Below the pieces are notes generated by a model that was given only the letters and a program-made list of their open reading frames with translations, had not been told where the DNA came from and made no database searches. From Paenibacillus massiliensis subsp. panacisoli DSM 21345 (GTDB lineage Bacteria; Bacillota; Bacilli; Paenibacillales; Paenibacillaceae): DNA of 64,000 bases. Numbering within the stretch: position 1 is the first letter of the stretch; every line of letters begins with the position of its first letter. Made by a program: the position numbers and the translations under genes. Where the stretch lies: positions 1 to 64,000 of the forward strand of contig NZ_AUFO01000017.1 of assembly GCF_000426545.1 (NCBI RefSeq). Direction: 5' to 3'. Positions 8,996 to 20,280 of the stretch are shown one piece after another.

Positions 8996-9430
8996 ATGTT
9001 GTTCTCCAAAATTCTCGTAGCTTACGATGGTTCGAAGGCTTCCAACAAAGCACTGGATCGTGCCATTGATGTGGCCAAGGCTTCACCGGATACTCAGCTT
9101 ACTATCATTCATGCGTTTGATTTTCCGCGAGTCTTCATTGGTGAGGGACTTGCACCGCTTCCAGCGTCCGTGAACAAGGATTATTATGATCTGGCTGTAC
9201 AGCTTACCGAGGACGTGAAGACCCGCGTAGGGGAGAAAGGTGTGCAGGCACAGGTAGAGATGATTCAGGGCTCGCCGGCAGCTGTCATTCTGGACTATGC
9301 TGAGGAGCAGGGTGCCGATGTGATCTTCATTGGGAGCAGGGGACTCGGTGGCATTCGTGAATTCGTACTGGGCAGTGTCAGCCACAATGTCGTGCAGCAT
9401 GCGAAGATACCAGTGCTGATCATTAAATAA
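8996..9430 (+). CDS. Universal stress protein (UspA family)
   Basis: 144-residue cytoplasmic UspA-type protein. The first strand KILVAYDGS and the C-terminal ATP-binding signature GSRGLGGIREFVLGSVS (G-2x-G-9x-G-S) indicate the nucleotide-binding class, followed by the family-typical HAKIPVLIIK ending. The ATG at 8996 follows AAGGGATGG at suitable spacing; an in-frame upstream extension would run into the previous gene and is not supported. The gene appears monocistronic, with a terminator at 9595. Its specific stress role cannot be inferred. Confidence 0.92.
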   Translation: MLFSKILVAYDGSKASNKALDRAIDVAKASPDTQLTIIHAFDFPRVFIGEGLAPLPASVNKDYYDLAVQLTEDVKTRVGEKGVQAQVEMIQGSPAAVILDYAEEQGADVIFIGSRGLGGIREFVLGSVSHNVVQHAKIPVLIIK

Positions 9431-9594
9431 TCAAGCGTATGGAGTAATATGCCCTAATAGCTGCGTGTGCAGCGAATGCTACATAGCTTGGGTAAAGGAG
9501 CAGCTTGAAGACGATGCTGTCGAAATTTCAGGCTACTTGAGGTCCGGTCTATAGATGGGTAGCAGAGCGTAATAATTTTACAGGTTACCAAAGA

Positions 9595-9640
9595 AAACAT
9601 TCCCGAGAAGTCGAAGATTTCGGCGTCGGGAATGTTTTTT
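9595..9640 (+). terminator. Terminator upstream of pur promoter
   Basis: AACATTCCCGA pairs with TCGGGAATGTT around a short loop with inner pairing (CGAA/TTCG), followed by TTTTTT. It insulates the pur control region from the uspA transcript. Confidence 0.88.
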
Positions 9641-9650
9641 GATTTGAAGG

Positions 9651-9684
9651 CGAACATTTGGTTCGTAGGAAAGTTTAATGTTCG
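9651..9684 (+). promoter_or_regulatory. PurBox pair (PurR operator)
   Basis: CGAAC at 9651-9655 and GTTCG at 9680-9684 form an inverted pair with A/T-rich flanks (CGAACATTT and TTTAATGTTCG). They sit just upstream of a TTGACA -35 element. Both the divergent CGAA arrangement and the position match the tandem PurBox control sites of Bacillus pur genes. Confidence 0.75.
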
Positions 9685-9693
9685 CCTTTTAAG

Positions 9694-9723
9694 TTGACAT
9701 CTGGTGTCGCAAATTGTTAAACT
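9694..9723 (+). promoter_or_regulatory. Promoter of the pur operon
   Basis: TTGACA at 9694-9699 is followed by TAAACT at 9718-9723 (18-base spacer; alternatively TTAAAC with 17). The transcript start would fall about 30-40 bases before the guanine aptamer. Confidence 0.7.
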
Positions 9724-9762
9724 GTTGTATGTATTGTTATGAATTTTAAATGAATGAATCAT

Positions 9763-9830
9763 ACTCGTATATGCCGGGGATATGGCCCGGACGTTTCTAC
9801 CCGGGAACCGTTAATTTCCGGACTACGGGG
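9763..9830 (+). promoter_or_regulatory. Guanine (purine) riboswitch aptamer
   Basis: The three-way junction is intact: P1 (ACTCGTA/TACGGGG), P2 (CCGGG/CCCGG closing the GATATGG loop), and P3 with the conserved GTTTCTACC joining segment and CCGTTAAT loop. The ligand-reading base in GACTAC is C, which specifies guanine or hypoxanthine rather than adenine. It lies in the leader of purE. Confidence 0.95.
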
Positions 9831-9973
9831 AATGAATGGGCTGGCTCCATAGTCGTAGTCTCTAGAGGCTTGGCTTCGCTGTCGCGCGCCGTCGAACCGA
9901 CGGTGTAGATGCCTTCATTTCCTGGATTCCGGTATCTTGAAGATGAGTTTTATTTTCGAGGCCGGATTTTTTT
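9818..9973 (+). terminator. Riboswitch expression platform (antiterminator and terminator)
   Basis: The terminator consists of ATTCCGG...CCGGAT with an inner CTTGAA/TTCGAG helix and a seven-T run (9926-9973). Its 5' arm belongs to 9914-9932, which is complementary over about 19 positions to 9818-9836, the 3' side of P1 and adjoining bases. Ligand binding sequesters P1 and allows termination; without ligand the long helix prevents it. This makes purine-dependent OFF control likely. Confidence 0.85.
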
Positions 9974-10111
9974 GTGAAATTCATACGGATCTGACGAATA
10001 ATAGCCGAATGAAGATGTAGAAGACGATGTTGTGGAAGACTAGATGATGTGGAAGATTATGAATGAGGCTGAAGATACCGAGTGCAATAAGATACAGGAG
10101 AGTGGACATTC

Positions 10112-10597
10112 ATGACAGTTCAGGTAGGAGTCATCATGGGCAGTACATCCGATTGGGAGACGATGGAGCATGCTTGTACGATCTTGGACGAGCTGAAGAT
10201 TGGCTATGAGAAAAAGGTCGTATCCGCTCATCGTACCCCGGATCTGATGTTCGAATATGCAGAAGCAGCAGCAGGCCGAGGCCTGAAGGTCATTATTGCA
10301 GGAGCTGGCGGAGCAGCCCACCTGCCCGGAATGGTTGCGAGCAAGACAACAGTTCCGGTCATTGGCGTACCTGTGCAGTCCAAGGCTCTGAACGGACTGG
10401 ATTCCCTGCTATCCATTGTACAGATGCCCGGAGGAATTCCTGTGGCAACGGTAGCGATCGGTAAGGCAGGAGCGACGAACGCAGGCTTGCTGGCGGCACA
10501 GATTCTGGGAGCTTTTGACGAGGAAGTGCGGGTACGGGTACAAGCAAGACGCGATCACATTCGTCAGCAGGTGCTGGAGAGCAGTGATACGTTATGA
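10112..10597 (+). CDS. purE: N5-CAIR mutase, catalytic subunit PurE
   Basis: 161-residue class I PurE that converts N5-CAIR to CAIR in purine synthesis. [14 protein letters not shown] near the N-terminus and the SAHRTPDLM loop with its catalytic His are visible, as is GGAAHLPGM. It is the first gene of the pur operon and follows the guanine riboswitch. Its stop overlaps the purK start in ATGA, so translation is probably coupled. Length is normal. Confidence 0.97.
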   Translation: MTVQVGVIMGSTSDWETMEHACTILDELKIGYEKKVVSAHRTPDLMFEYAEAAAGRGLKVIIAGAGGAAHLPGMVASKTTVPVIGVPVQSKALNGLDSLLSIVQMPGGIPVATVAIGKAGATNAGLLAAQILGAFDEEVRVRVQARRDHIRQQVLESSDTL

Positions 10598-11820
10598 GTG
10601 AGGAAAATAGCATGCAACCCGATCCTATGTCATCCACGAACACACAGGTTAATGCCAGCAAGCCAGTCTCCACTGTCATTGAGTCGGGGAGTACCATCGG
10701 GATTCTCGGAGGCGGTCAGCTTGGCAGAATGCTCACACTGGCTGCGACACCGCTCGGGTATCGCTGTGTGACGCTCGACCCGACTCCGGATTCGCCATGT
10801 GGACAGATTGCTAGGCAGGTGATAGCGGCTTATGACGATGTGGAGGCAGCGCGTGAGCTGGCAGCAAGCTGTGACGTCGTCACCTATGAATTCGAAAATG
10901 TAGATGCAGGAGTAGCAGCCTTGCTGGAGCAGGAATCGTATGTGCCGCAGGGAAGCAAGCTGCTCTACACGACACAGCATCGGCTGCGCGAGAAGCGTGC
11001 TATCGAGGCAGCGGGCGTACCCGTAGCCCCGTATCGGGAGGTCACCTCTGCGGACAGCATGCAGCAGGCGGTAAAGGAGCTCGGCTTGCCTTGTGTGCTG
11101 AAGACGGTCATGGGAGGCTATGACGGCAAAGGCCAAAGGGTCATTCGCCACATGGAAGAGTTACAGGATGCCTATGAGGAACTGAGTGCTGCCGGTGTAG
11201 GGCTTGTGCTGGAGAGCTTCGTTCCGTTCCAATGTGAAATATCCGTCGTTGCAGCTCGTAGTACGAAGGGGGAGGTACAGACCTTTCCTCCGGCTGAGAA
11301 CATTCATGTGAATAATATCCTGCATGCATCTATAGTTCCGGCAAGAGTGTCTGAAGAGCTTCAGGCCAGAGCAGAGCAGCTGGCTGCGCAGCTTATCGAA
11401 GGACTGGATGCCGTAGGCTTGCTTGCTGTTGAGATGTTCGTCACCAAGGACGGCGAGATTTACGTGAACGAACTGGCACCAAGGCCGCACAATTCAGGCC
11501 ATTACACGATGGATGCCTGTGCGACCTCGCAATTTGAGCAGCATATTCGGGCCATCTGTGGATTGCCGCTGGCTGATCCCCGTCTACTCACTCCGGTAGT
11601 AATGGTGAATATTCTGGGCGAGCATATGGAAGAGGTACTGGAGCTGCTGACATCGTCAGCCTCGCAGACAGCTACAGAGAAAGTCATACCGAAGCTGCAC
11701 TTATATGGTAAGAGTGAGTCCAAGAACGGGCGTAAAATGGGACATGTCAATCTGCTCTGTCAAGACACAGAAGCAGCTATGCAGTGGATCGAACAAACCA
11801 ATATTTGGAGGAATTATTAG
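10594..11820 (+). CDS. purK: N5-CAIR synthase PurK
   Basis: 408-residue ATP-grasp enzyme that makes N5-CAIR from AIR, bicarbonate and ATP, feeding Pur[14 protein letters not shown] near residue 30 and the grasp loop [12 protein letters not shown] are typical, as is [13 protein letters not shown] near residue 300. The N-terminal ~27 residues before the first strand ([16 protein letters not shown]...) are hydrophilic and longer than usual; the start is fixed by the 4-base overlap with purE. Normal operon partner of purE. Confidence 0.97.
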   Translation: MSEENSMQPDPMSSTNTQVNASKPVSTVIESGSTIGILGGGQLGRMLTLAATPLGYRCVTLDPTPDSPCGQIARQVIAAYDDVEAARELAASCDVVTYEFENVDAGVAALLEQESYVPQGSKLLYTTQHRLREKRAIEAAGVPVAPYREVTSADSMQQAVKELGLPCVLKTVMGGYDGKGQRVIRHMEELQDAYEELSAAGVGLVLESFVPFQCEISVVAARSTKGEVQTFPPAENIHVNNILHASIVPARVSEELQARAEQLAAQLIEGLDAVGLLAVEMFVTKDGEIYVNELAPRPHNSGHYTMDACATSQFEQHIRAICGLPLADPRLLTPVVMVNILGEHMEEVLELLTSSASQTATEKVIPKLHLYGKSESKNGRKMGHVNLLCQDTEAAMQWIEQTNIWRNY

Positions 11821-11822
11821 TT

Positions 11823-13118
11823 ATGATCGAACGTTACAGCAGACCGGAAATGAGAGCCATCTGGACCGAAGAGAACAAATTCCAAGCTTGGCTGGAAGTA
11901 GAACTGTGTGCCTGTGAGGCATGGGCAGAGCTGGGAGTTATTCCGAAGGAAGATACGGTGGCACTGCGCAACAATGCGACCTTCACCATTGAGCGGATTC
12001 TGGAGATCGAGCAGGAGACCCGTCACGATGTAATTGCCTTCACCCGTACCGTATCCGAGAGCCTGGGCGCGGAGCGTAAATGGGTACATTATGGCCTGAC
12101 TTCAACAGACGTCGTGGACACGGCGCTTGGCTATCTGCTGAAGCAGGCGAACGATATTCTGGAGAAGGATATTCTGAACTTCATCGAGATCCTGAAGGAT
12201 AAGGCGATTGCTTATAAGGATACTCCAATGATGGGCCGTACGCACGGCGTTCATGCCGAGCCGACTACGTTTGGTCTGAAGATGGCTCTGTGGCATGAGG
12301 AAATGAAACGGAATCTGGAGCGGTTCCGCAATGCCGCGAAAGGTGTACAATTCGGCAAAATCTCGGGTGCTGTTGGTACGTATGCCAACATTGACCCGTT
12401 CGTAGAGGAATTTGTCTGCCGCAAGCTGGGCACATCTCCGGCGCCGATCTCCACCCAGACGCTGCAGCGTGACCGTCATGCCGAATATATGGCGACGCTG
12501 GCACTCATCGCGACATCACTCGACAAGTTCGCACAAGAGGTTCGTGCGCTGCAGAAGAGTGAATTCCGTGAGGTGGAGGAAGCCTTCGCGAAGGGGCAAA
12601 AGGGCTCCTCGGCAATGCCCCACAAGCGCAATCCGATTGGCTCCGAGAATATTTCCGGTCTGGCTCGTGTTATCCGTGGTCATATGGTATCGGCGTATGA
12701 GAACGTACCGCTCTGGCATGAGCGTGACATCTCCCACTCCTCAGTGGAGCGCATCATTTTGCCAGATGCAACGATGCTGCTGAACTACATGCTGAACCGC
12801 TTCGGCAATATTGTGAAGAACCTGACGGTCTTCCCGGAGAATATGAAGCGTAACATGAGCCGTACGTTCGGCGTGCCATTCTCGGGCCGTGTCATGACGA
12901 AGCTGATTGACAAGGGCATGAGCCGTGAGCAGGCTTACGATACCGTACAGCCGCGTGCGATGCAGGCATGGGAAGAGCAACGCCAGTTCCGCGATATTGT
13001 GGAAGCGACGCCAGAGATCACGAATCTGCTGAGCGCTGAAGAAATTCAGGATGCGTTCGACCCTTCCTGGCATTTGAAGCATGTCGATACGATTTTCACC
13101 AAGCTTGGCTTGAACTAA
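11823..13118 (+). CDS. purB: Adenylosuccinate lyase
   Basis: 431-residue fumarase/aspartase-superfamily lyase that acts twice: SAICAR to AICAR and adenylosuccinate to AMP. The superfamily signature [16 protein letters not shown] and the TSTDVVDTA and [14 protein letters not shown] segments are present. The ATG at 11823 is two bases after the purK stop and is preceded by TTGGAGGAATT; a longer in-frame start would lie inside purK. Confidence 0.97.
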   Translation: MIERYSRPEMRAIWTEENKFQAWLEVELCACEAWAELGVIPKEDTVALRNNATFTIERILEIEQETRHDVIAFTRTVSESLGAERKWVHYGLTSTDVVDTALGYLLKQANDILEKDILNFIEILKDKAIAYKDTPMMGRTHGVHAEPTTFGLKMALWHEEMKRNLERFRNAAKGVQFGKISGAVGTYANIDPFVEEFVCRKLGTSPAPISTQTLQRDRHAEYMATLALIATSLDKFAQEVRALQKSEFREVEEAFAKGQKGSSAMPHKRNPIGSENISGLARVIRGHMVSAYENVPLWHERDISHSSVERIILPDATMLLNYMLNRFGNIVKNLTVFPENMKRNMSRTFGVPFSGRVMTKLIDKGMSREQAYDTVQPRAMQAWEEQRQFRDIVEATPEITNLLSAEEIQDAFDPSWHLKHVDTIFTKLGLN

Positions 13119-13150
13119 GATAACTCTATATCCTACAGAAATGAGGCTGG

Positions 13151-14029
13151 ATGATGGCTGTATCCACCGCTGCTCCTTGGATTGATGCTCCGCTCGTCTA
13201 TAAGGGCAAAGTAAGAGAGCTATATGATCTGGGAGAGCATTATCTGATCGTCGTAACGGACCGTATTTCCGCTTTTGACTACATTCTGGAGCCGCCTGTA
13301 CCAGAGAAGGGCAATGTGCTCAATCAGCTTAGTGCCTTCTGGTTCGAGAAGACACGCCATCTGATCGAGAATCATGTCGTGCATACGGATGTGTACCGTC
13401 TGGGAAGCATCGTGAAGGAGCCGGAATTGCTCAAGCATCGTATTATGGTGACTCGTAAAGCTGAACGAATCGATATTGAATGTGTCGTGCGAGGCTACAT
13501 CACGGGGGGCGGCTGGCGTCAGTATTCATCGACTGGCGAGATTAACGGCATTCCGTTGCCGGAGGGACTTCGCAAGAACGAGCGCTTCCCGGAGCCACTC
13601 TTCACGCCAGCTGCCAAGAATGATGTAGGTCATGATGAGGATATCAGCCTCCAGCGCATGAAGGAGCTGGTCGGTGTAGAACTGACGGCGGAGCTCGAAG
13701 CCAAGAGCCTGGCGTTGTATGAATTTGCCCGTGAATACTGCGAGCAGCGGGGGATCATTTTGGCAGATTGTAAGTTTGAATTCGGACTCATTGATGGCAA
13801 GGTCATTCTGATTGATGAAATCTTCACACCGGATGCTTCACGCTTCTGGGCGAAAGAGAATTATGCGCTGGATGTCGAGATTGACAGCATGGACAAGGAG
13901 CCTGTACGCACATACCTGGCTGGCTCTGACTGGGACAAGAACAGTACGCCTGCACCGCTTCCTTCCGAGGTGGTCAGTGAGACAACGGCTAGATACACAA
14001 ATATTTTGGAGCGTCTTACAGCCGAATAA
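13151..14029 (+). CDS. purC: SAICAR synthase
   Basis: 292-residue ligase joining aspartate to CAIR. GKVRELYDL and TDRISAFDYI in the N-terminal half, KAERIDIECVVRGY and FTPAAKNDVGHDE are conserved landmarks. At 292 residues it belongs to the longer PurC form, not the ~240-residue form of Bacillus subtilis. Start: two ATGs, 13151 and 13154, follow GAGGCTGG. The gap to purS is 138 bases and holds nothing recognisable. Confidence 0.96.
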   Translation: MMAVSTAAPWIDAPLVYKGKVRELYDLGEHYLIVVTDRISAFDYILEPPVPEKGNVLNQLSAFWFEKTRHLIENHVVHTDVYRLGSIVKEPELLKHRIMVTRKAERIDIECVVRGYITGGGWRQYSSTGEINGIPLPEGLRKNERFPEPLFTPAAKNDVGHDEDISLQRMKELVGVELTAELEAKSLALYEFAREYCEQRGIILADCKFEFGLIDGKVILIDEIFTPDASRFWAKENYALDVEIDSMDKEPVRTYLAGSDWDKNSTPAPLPSEVVSETTARYTNILERLTAE

Positions 14030-14167
14030 CAATTAGGCAGTAGAAGGCAGTGGATTATCAGGCAGTGGAATATCAGCAGCAGAAGCATAGTGAAGTAAGC
14101 ATCGAGGCTGCAAGCAACGGTTACTCATTACTACGGCTTCACCATCTGAAGGAGGATATGAAGGATC

Positions 14168-14413
14168 ATGATTAAAGCTACCGTCTATGTCACTATTAAA
14201 CAAAGCGTACTCGACCCTCAGGGCGTAGCCGTACAAGGCGCACTGCATTCCATGGGCTTTGCAGAAGTAGAGAGCGTACGTATTGGCAAATATCTGGAGC
14301 TTCAGTTGGACACTACAGATCGTCAAGAGGCAGAGAACCGTCTGACAACGATGTGTGAGAAGCTGCTGGCGAATACGGTGATCGAAGACTACCGCTACGA
14401 ATTGGAGGACTGA
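14168..14413 (+). CDS. purS: FGAM synthase subunit PurS
   Basis: 81-residue small subunit that bridges PurQ and PurL in the three-part FGAM synthase of Gram-positive bacteria. [17 protein letters not shown] at the start and the VRIGKYLEL strand are typical. AAGGAGG lies upstream of the ATG. It is followed by purQ after 5 bases, consistent with subunit co-production. Confidence 0.95.
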   Translation: MIKATVYVTIKQSVLDPQGVAVQGALHSMGFAEVESVRIGKYLELQLDTTDRQEAENRLTTMCEKLLANTVIEDYRYELED

Positions 14414-14418
14414 CATCC

Positions 14419-15108
14419 ATGAAATTTGCTGTTTTGGTATTCCCGGGCTCCAATTGTGACATTGACTGCTATAAGGCTGTCGAGGTTGCGCTGGGTGAAC
14501 CCGTAGATTATGTATGGCACACGGCGACCGACGTCTCGCAGTATGACTGCATTCTCGTTCCTGGAGGCTTCTCCTACGGGGATTACCTGCGCTGCGGAGC
14601 GATCTCGCGTTTTGCACCCGTGATGAGTGCGGTAGCTGAGGCAGCGGAGCAGGGCAAGTATGTGCTTGGCATTTGCAACGGCTTCCAGATCCTGACCGAA
14701 GCTGGGTTGCTGCCAGGAGCGCTGCTGCGTAATCGTTCCATGAAGTTCCTGTGCCATGACACGGTGCTGAAGGTTGAGAATAACCGTACGCCATTTACCC
14801 GCGACTACGCCGAGGGCGAGGAGATCGTCATTCCGATCGCTCATGGTGAAGGCAACTATTACTGTGATGAAGAGACACTGGCGGAGCTTAAGGCCAATAA
14901 TCAGATCGTATTTACGTATACTAACAATCCGAATGGCTCCTTGGCCGATATCGCAGGCATTAGCAACAAGCGCGGCAATGTTGTAGGCATGATGCCTCAC
15001 CCGGAGCGTGCTACTTCGAACCTGCTGGGCTCAGAGGACGGCAAACGTATGTTTACATCGATTTTGAACGCATGGAGGGATCAGCATGGCGCAGCAAGTA
15101 TCCGCTAA
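14419..15108 (+). CDS. purQ: FGAM synthase glutaminase subunit PurQ
   Basis: 229-residue class I glutamine amidotransferase that supplies ammonia to PurL. The nucleophile Cys lies in [13 protein letters not shown]; the catalytic His/Glu pair lies in MMPHPERA near the C-terminus. [14 protein letters not shown] is also conserved. The 3' end overlaps the start of purL by 23 bases. Confidence 0.96.
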   Translation: MKFAVLVFPGSNCDIDCYKAVEVALGEPVDYVWHTATDVSQYDCILVPGGFSYGDYLRCGAISRFAPVMSAVAEAAEQGKYVLGICNGFQILTEAGLLPGALLRNRSMKFLCHDTVLKVENNRTPFTRDYAEGEEIVIPIAHGEGNYYCDEETLAELKANNQIVFTYTNNPNGSLADIAGISNKRGNVVGMMPHPERATSNLLGSEDGKRMFTSILNAWRDQHGAASIR

Positions 15109-17332
15109 AGAACCGACAGCTGAGCAGGTCGCTGAGCATAAGCTGTATCAGCAAATGGGAGTATCCGACAGTGAGTATGAGCTGATCTGTGAATTCATGG
15201 GTCGCAAGCCCAACTATACCGAGATTGGCGTATTCAGCGTTATGTGGTCTGAGCATTGCGCCTACAAGAATTCCAAGCCACTGCTTCGTCGCTTTCCAAC
15301 CAGTGGTCCTCGTGTCCTAATGGGGCCCGGTGAAGGTGCGGGGATCGTCGATATCGGAGATAACCAAGCCGTCGTGTTCAAGATTGAAAGCCATAACCAC
15401 CCTTCAGCGGTTGAGCCCTTCCAAGGAGCAGCTACAGGTGTAGGCGGCATTATTCGTGACATCTTCTCTATGGGAGCCAGACCCGTAGCGGTGCTGAATT
15501 CTTTGCGCTTCGGCAAGCTGGAGAGCGATCGTGTGAAGTATCTGTTCGAGCATGTAGTATCCGGTATTGCAGGGTACGGTAACTGTATCGGTATCCCTAC
15601 AGTAGGCGGAGAGGTTGTCTTTGACGAGGCTTATGAAGGTAATCCGCTTGTAAATGCGATGTGTGTCGGCCTGATTGATCATGACAAGATCCAACGTGGT
15701 GTTGCCAAGGGTGTAGGTAACCCGGTCTTCTATGTCGGTCCTCCGACTGGACGGGATGGCATTCACGGAGCAACTTTCGCTTCGGTAGAGCTGACAGAAG
15801 AATCGGAAGCGAAGCGTACAGCGGTGCAGGTCGGTGATCCGTTCATGGAGAAGCTGGTCATGGAATCCTGTCTGGAGCTGATTGACAGCGGTATTGTGTT
15901 GGGAATTCAAGATATGGGTGCAGCGGGTCTGACTTGCTCCAGTGCGGAAATGGCGAGTAAGGCGGGTAACGGACTAGAGCTGTATCTCGATCAGGTGCCA
16001 CAGCGTGAGGAAGGCATGACGCCTTATGAGATGATGCTGTCGGAGTCCCAGGAACGGATGCTCTTCGTGGTGGAGCCGAAGGATGAAGCTCAAGCCAGAG
16101 AGATCTTCGAACGTTGGGGCGTCATCTGCGCGAAGGTCGGCAAGGTGACGGATGATGGCCGTCTGCGTCTATATCATCATGGTGAGGTAGTCGGTGATAT
16201 GCCAGTCAATGCACTGGTGGATGAGTGCCCGATCTATGATAAGCCATCTTCGGTACCTGCATATTATGAAGAGCAAGCTAAGGTGGATACATCCAGCTAT
16301 GCAGAAGTGAAGGAGCTCGGTGCAGCCTTGAAGCAGGTGCTTTCTTCTCCTAGCGTGGCAAGCAAGAAGTGGGTCTACGAGCAGTATGACTATATGGTTC
16401 GCACGAATACAGCAGTTCGCCCTGGCTCAGATGCGGCTGTAGTTACGATTGACGGCACACGCAAGGGACTGGCGATGACGACGGATTGCAACGGGCGCTA
16501 TGTCTATCTGGACCCGGAAATGGGCGGCAAGATTGCTGTCAGCGAAGCTGCACGTAATATCGTTTGCTCGGGAGCAGAGCCGCTTGCCATTACGGATAAT
16601 CTGAACTTCGGTAGCCCGGAGAAGCCGGAAATCTTCTGGCAGATGGAAAAGGCTGTAGACGGCATGGCAGAGGCCTGCCGTGTGCTCGATACGCCTGTCA
16701 TTGGCGGTAACGTGAGTCTGTACAATGAGAATACCAAGGGAGCAATCTACCCGACACCTGTCGTTGGTATGGTCGGACTTGTGCATGATACGGATCACAT
16801 TACGACGCAAGACTTCAAAGCCGAGGGCGACGTCATCCTGCTCCTGGGAGCTACGCAGGCAGAGCTTGGTGGCAGTGAGTTCCAGGCTGTCGTACATGGT
16901 GTGACTGAGGGTAGACCTCCAGTGCTCGACTTGGCCACAGAGCAGAAGCTGCTGAAGGGATTACTAGGTGCCATCCAGCAGGGCTTGGTTCACTCGGCGC
17001 ATGACTTGTCTGAGGGCGGTCTGGCTGTAGCACTAGCCGAATCCTGCATTAGTGGGGGCATCGGGGCGCAAGTGAATGTTGAGACTGCTTTACGTGCAGA
17101 TCTGGCGCTGTTCAGCGAGAGCCAATCACGCATTCTGCTATCTGCTGCACCTGAGCAGGTAGCTGCTCTGGAGTCCTACTTGCGTGAGCAGGATGTTCCA
17201 GTAGCTGTGATTGGACGGACGGAAGGCACAGCCTTGAATATTGAAGTGAACGGACAGCCTGCTGTAGCCGAGCCCGTAGCTGGCCTCAAGCAACTGTGGG
17301 AGGATGCCATTCCATGTCTGATGCAAGCGTGA
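15086..17332 (+). CDS. purL: FGAM synthase subunit PurL
   Basis: 748-residue small-type PurL that makes FGAM from FGAR with ATP and the ammonia delivered by PurQ. The size and the presence of separate purS and purQ genes identify the three-subunit form. [15 protein letters not shown] near residue 50, [18 protein letters not shown] and [16 protein letters not shown] are conserved nucleotide- and substrate-binding segments. The start lies in the end of purQ, with GGAGGGATCAGC before the ATG. Confidence 0.97.
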   Translation: MAQQVSAKEPTAEQVAEHKLYQQMGVSDSEYELICEFMGRKPNYTEIGVFSVMWSEHCAYKNSKPLLRRFPTSGPRVLMGPGEGAGIVDIGDNQAVVFKIESHNHPSAVEPFQGAATGVGGIIRDIFSMGARPVAVLNSLRFGKLESDRVKYLFEHVVSGIAGYGNCIGIPTVGGEVVFDEAYEGNPLVNAMCVGLIDHDKIQRGVAKGVGNPVFYVGPPTGRDGIHGATFASVELTEESEAKRTAVQVGDPFMEKLVMESCLELIDSGIVLGIQDMGAAGLTCSSAEMASKAGNGLELYLDQVPQREEGMTPYEMMLSESQERMLFVVEPKDEAQAREIFERWGVICAKVGKVTDDGRLRLYHHGEVVGDMPVNALVDECPIYDKPSSVPAYYEEQAKVDTSSYAEVKELGAALKQVLSSPSVASKKWVYEQYDYMVRTNTAVRPGSDAAVVTIDGTRKGLAMTTDCNGRYVYLDPEMGGKIAVSEAARNIVCSGAEPLAITDNLNFGSPEKPEIFWQMEKAVDGMAEACRVLDTPVIGGNVSLYNENTKGAIYPTPVVGMVGLVHDTDHITTQDFKAEGDVILLLGATQAELGGSEFQAVVHGVTEGRPPVLDLATEQKLLKGLLGAIQQGLVHSAHDLSEGGLAVALAESCISGGIGAQVNVETALRADLALFSESQSRILLSAAPEQVAALESYLREQDVPVAVIGRTEGTALNIEVNGQPAVAEPVAGLKQLWEDAIPCLMQA

Positions 17333-18822
17333 GTGGTCTCATGACGGGGAAGGACATTCAGGCGAAGACATTATGGACGGGCGATTATTATAATGAAGGC
17401 TCGGGCAAGGAAGGACTCGACAAGCTCAAGGAGGAGTGCGGTGTATTCGGGGTGTTTCGGCATCCTGAGGCCGCTTCCTTGTCCTATTACGGACTTCATG
17501 CTCTCCAGCATCGCGGGGAGGAAAGTGCTGGCATGTGTGTCAGTGACAACGGCGAGTTTCGCTATCACCGCGGAATGGGGCTGGTCAAGGAAGTATTCGA
17601 CAAGGATATGATGGCTTCCCTGACAGGAGATATCTCTATCGGGCATGTCCGTTATTCTACTAGCGGTGACAGTAAGCTGACGAATGCGCAGCCACTCGTA
17701 TTCAAGTATCGTGATGGCGATCTTGCTGTAGCGACGAACGGAAATATTGTCAATGCGATCCAGATTCGACGTGAGCTGGAGCGTAGCGGATCGATCTTTC
17801 AGACGACCAGCGATACGGAGGTCGTCGCACATCTGATCGCCCGTTCCTCCAAGGAGCTGGTGGAAGCGGCTAAGGATGCTTTCCGGCAGATTGTAGGCGG
17901 CTTCGCCTTCCTGATCATGACGAATGATCGTCTGATCGTGGCCTCTGACCCGCACGGCTTGCGTCCGCTGACGATGGGGCGACTGGGCGATGCCTATATA
18001 TTCGCGTCCGAGACATGTGCCCTGGAGACGATCGGTGCTGAGCTGGTACGCGATATTGAGCCTGGAGAGCTGCTGGTGCTGGATAAGGACGGCCTTCGTG
18101 AGGACCGCTTCGATCATGGCAAGCACCGCAAGGCGTTATGTGCGATGGAGTACATTTATTTTGCCCGTCCGGATACGGATCTCAACGGGGCCAACCTGCA
18201 TTCGGCGCGTAAGCGCATGGGTAGTCAGCTCGCTATTGAGTCGTTCGTCGATGCAGATGTGGTAACGGGTGTTCCCGACTCCAGTATCTCCGCGGCTATT
18301 GGTTACGCAGAGCAGACAGGCATTCCCTATGAGCTGGGCATGATCAAGAACAAGTACACAGGACGGACCTTCATTCAGCCGAGCCAGGAGCTGCGCGAGC
18401 AGGGCGTCAAGATGAAGCTGAGTGCGGTACGCCGAGTCGTCGAGGGCAAGCGCGTTGTGATGATTGATGACTCCATCGTGCGGGGAACGACGTCGCGCCG
18501 GATCGTGAATATGCTGCGTGATGCGGGGGCCACTGAGGTGCATGTGTGTATTACTTCACCACCGTTCAAGAATCCTTGCTTCTATGGTATTGATACGCCA
18601 GACCGGCGAGAACTGATTGCCTCCTCCAAGACGATTGAGGAGATTCGTGCGGAGATTAATGCGGATTCTCTATATTTTCTCAGCACAGAGGGGTTAATTG
18701 AGGCGGTCGGCGGATCTAATCAACAGGATTATAAAGGTGGGCTGTGTATGGCCTGCTTCGACAACGATTACCCGACTCACGTCAGCTTCGACGGCGAAGA
18801 GAAGTTCGGATGCAGCTGTTAA
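17314..18822 (+). CDS. purF: Amidophosphoribosyltransferase
   Basis: First committed step of purine synthesis: glutamine plus PRPP to phosphoribosylamine. With the ATG at 17314 (10 bases after GGGAGG, within the end of purL) the protein has 502 residues. The N-terminal nucleophile would be Cys42 in [13 protein letters not shown], exposed by removal of a propeptide, unusually long compared with about 11 residues in Bacillus subtilis; a later ATG at 17341 would shorten it by nine. [16 protein letters not shown] is the PRPP loop. Cysteines in [10 protein letters not shown] and FGCSC fit the [4Fe-4S] cluster of the Bacillus-type enzyme. Confidence 0.96.
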   Translation: MSDASVSGLMTGKDIQAKTLWTGDYYNEGSGKEGLDKLKEECGVFGVFRHPEAASLSYYGLHALQHRGEESAGMCVSDNGEFRYHRGMGLVKEVFDKDMMASLTGDISIGHVRYSTSGDSKLTNAQPLVFKYRDGDLAVATNGNIVNAIQIRRELERSGSIFQTTSDTEVVAHLIARSSKELVEAAKDAFRQIVGGFAFLIMTNDRLIVASDPHGLRPLTMGRLGDAYIFASETCALETIGAELVRDIEPGELLVLDKDGLREDRFDHGKHRKALCAMEYIYFARPDTDLNGANLHSARKRMGSQLAIESFVDADVVTGVPDSSISAAIGYAEQTGIPYELGMIKNKYTGRTFIQPSQELREQGVKMKLSAVRRVVEGKRVVMIDDSIVRGTTSRRIVNMLRDAGATEVHVCITSPPFKNPCFYGIDTPDRRELIASSKTIEEIRAEINADSLYFLSTEGLIEAVGGSNQQDYKGGLCMACFDNDYPTHVSFDGEEKFGCSC

Positions 18823-19239
18823 TTAAAGGTGTGATGCCGAAGTTCATGGTCTGATCTGGAAATGAAGGCCTGGCCTCATCAGCAGAGCGGATCATGGATT
18901 GTCGGACTATATATTGCTTCATGGCATTAACATATGGCAAGGGCTGATTGTTGGGGATAGCGATGGTGCGAACCATTGTGCCAATGTATAGATTGTTGCT
19001 ATAGCTAAGCCAGCTAAGAGCGGGAATTCAATAATGGCCATGTAGGTATTGCATGAGTGATCCAAGAGTAAGGCATGAGTGATTCAAGAGTAAGGCATGA
19101 GTGATTCAAGAGTAGTCCATGAGTAATGTATGAGAAATGTAGGCAATGCACGAGCAATGAAATATAAGCGATAAGCATCCCTCAAGCGAGCAATAGTAAA
19201 GGTTGCACATTTTGATATCTGATAAGGAGTGGATCCCTA
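18823..19239. other. 417-bp gap inside pur operon
   Basis: The gap between purF and purM is much larger than the other spacers of the operon. It contains the 22-bp tandem repeat at 19051-19116 and otherwise no gene, terminator or promoter that I can support. Confidence 0.6.
19051..19116. repeat. 22-bp tandem repeat (3 copies)
   Basis: Three consecutive, nearly identical 22-base units of the form GCATGAGTGATYCAAGAGTAAG lie between purF and purM. The copies differ at only one or two positions; a further partial copy follows (GAGTAATG). Function unknown. Confidence 0.85.
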
Positions 19240-20280
19240 GTGTCCGATGCTTACAAGCAGGCTGGTGTCGACATAGCAGCTGGTAATGAGGCTGTCGAAC
19301 GAATGAAGAAACACGTGAAGCGTACGTTTCGTCCGGAGGTCATGACTGACCTAGGCGGCTTTGGTGCCTTGTTCGGCTTGAATAAGGATAAATATGAGGA
19401 GCCAGTGCTTGTATCCGGTACAGATGGTGTCGGTACGAAGCTGAAGATTGCCTTCGCGATGGATCGCCATGATACGATCGGTATTGATGCGGTGGCCATG
19501 TGCGTAAATGATATTGTCGTACAGGGAGCGGAGCCGCTGTTCTTCCTTGATTATCTTGCCTGTGACAAGGTCATCCCAGAGAAGATCGAAGCCATTGTAG
19601 CCGGCATTGCCGAGGGCTGTCATCAATCTGGCTGTGCACTGATCGGCGGAGAGACGGCAGAGATGCCTGGCATGTACAGTGAGGGCGAATACGATATCGC
19701 GGGCTTTACTGTTGGTATCGTGGACAAGCATAAGATTATTAACGGCACTTCCATTGCTCCTGGCGATACGGTCATTGGACTGGCTTCCAGCGGCGTGCAC
19801 AGCAACGGTTTTTCCCTGGTGCGCAGGCTGCTGTTGGAGCAAGAAGGCTATCGTCTGCAGGACGAGCTTCCTGAACTGGGTGGTACATTGGGGGATGTAC
19901 TGCTGGAGCCAACCAAGATCTATGTGAAGCCTGTACTGTCCCTGCTGGAGAAGGTGAAGGTCAAAGGAATGGCACACATTACTGGCGGCGGCTTCATTGA
20001 GAACATTCCGCGTGTGCTGCCAGAGCATGTGAATGTGGATATTCAGTACGGTTCATGGCCTATTCTGCCGATCTTCCGTCTTCTTCAGGAGAAAGGCTCG
20101 GTATCCAATCGTGATATGTTCACGACCTTCAATATGGGAATCGGACTTGTGCTCGTCGTGGATGAAGCAGATGCAGCTCTTACCCTGGAGCAACTGCGTG
20201 CAGCTGGCGAGACCGGCTACATTATTGGCCGCGTGACTGAAGGGGCAGCACAGGTAACCTTTAATGGAGCGGAAGTATAA
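19240..20280 (+). CDS. purM: AIR synthase (FGAM cyclo-ligase)
   Basis: 346-residue enzyme that closes the imidazole ring to give AIR. The conserved substrate/ATP segment [14 protein letters not shown] and [14 protein letters not shown] are visible. The GTG start is supported by AAGGAG 10 bases upstream and by the usual N-terminal [11 protein letters not shown]. The last base of the TAA stop is the first of the purN ATG, so the pair is translationally coupled. Confidence 0.96.
   Translation: MSDAYKQAGVDIAAGNEAVERMKKHVKRTFRPEVMTDLGGFGALFGLNKDKYEEPVLVSGTDGVGTKLKIAFAMDRHDTIGIDAVAMCVNDIVVQGAEPLFFLDYLACDKVIPEKIEAIVAGIAEGCHQSGCALIGGETAEMPGMYSEGEYDIAGFTVGIVDKHKIINGTSIAPGDTVIGLASSGVHSNGFSLVRRLLLEQEGYRLQDELPELGGTLGDVLLEPTKIYVKPVLSLLEKVKVKGMAHITGGGFIENIPRVLPEHVNVDIQYGSWPILPIFRLLQEKGSVSNRDMFTTFNMGIGLVLVVDEADAALTLEQLRAAGETGYIIGRVTEGAAQVTFNGAEV

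Noticed and set aside
9763..9830. Adenine riboswitch
   Set aside because: The specificity base is C, not U, so it is the guanine class.
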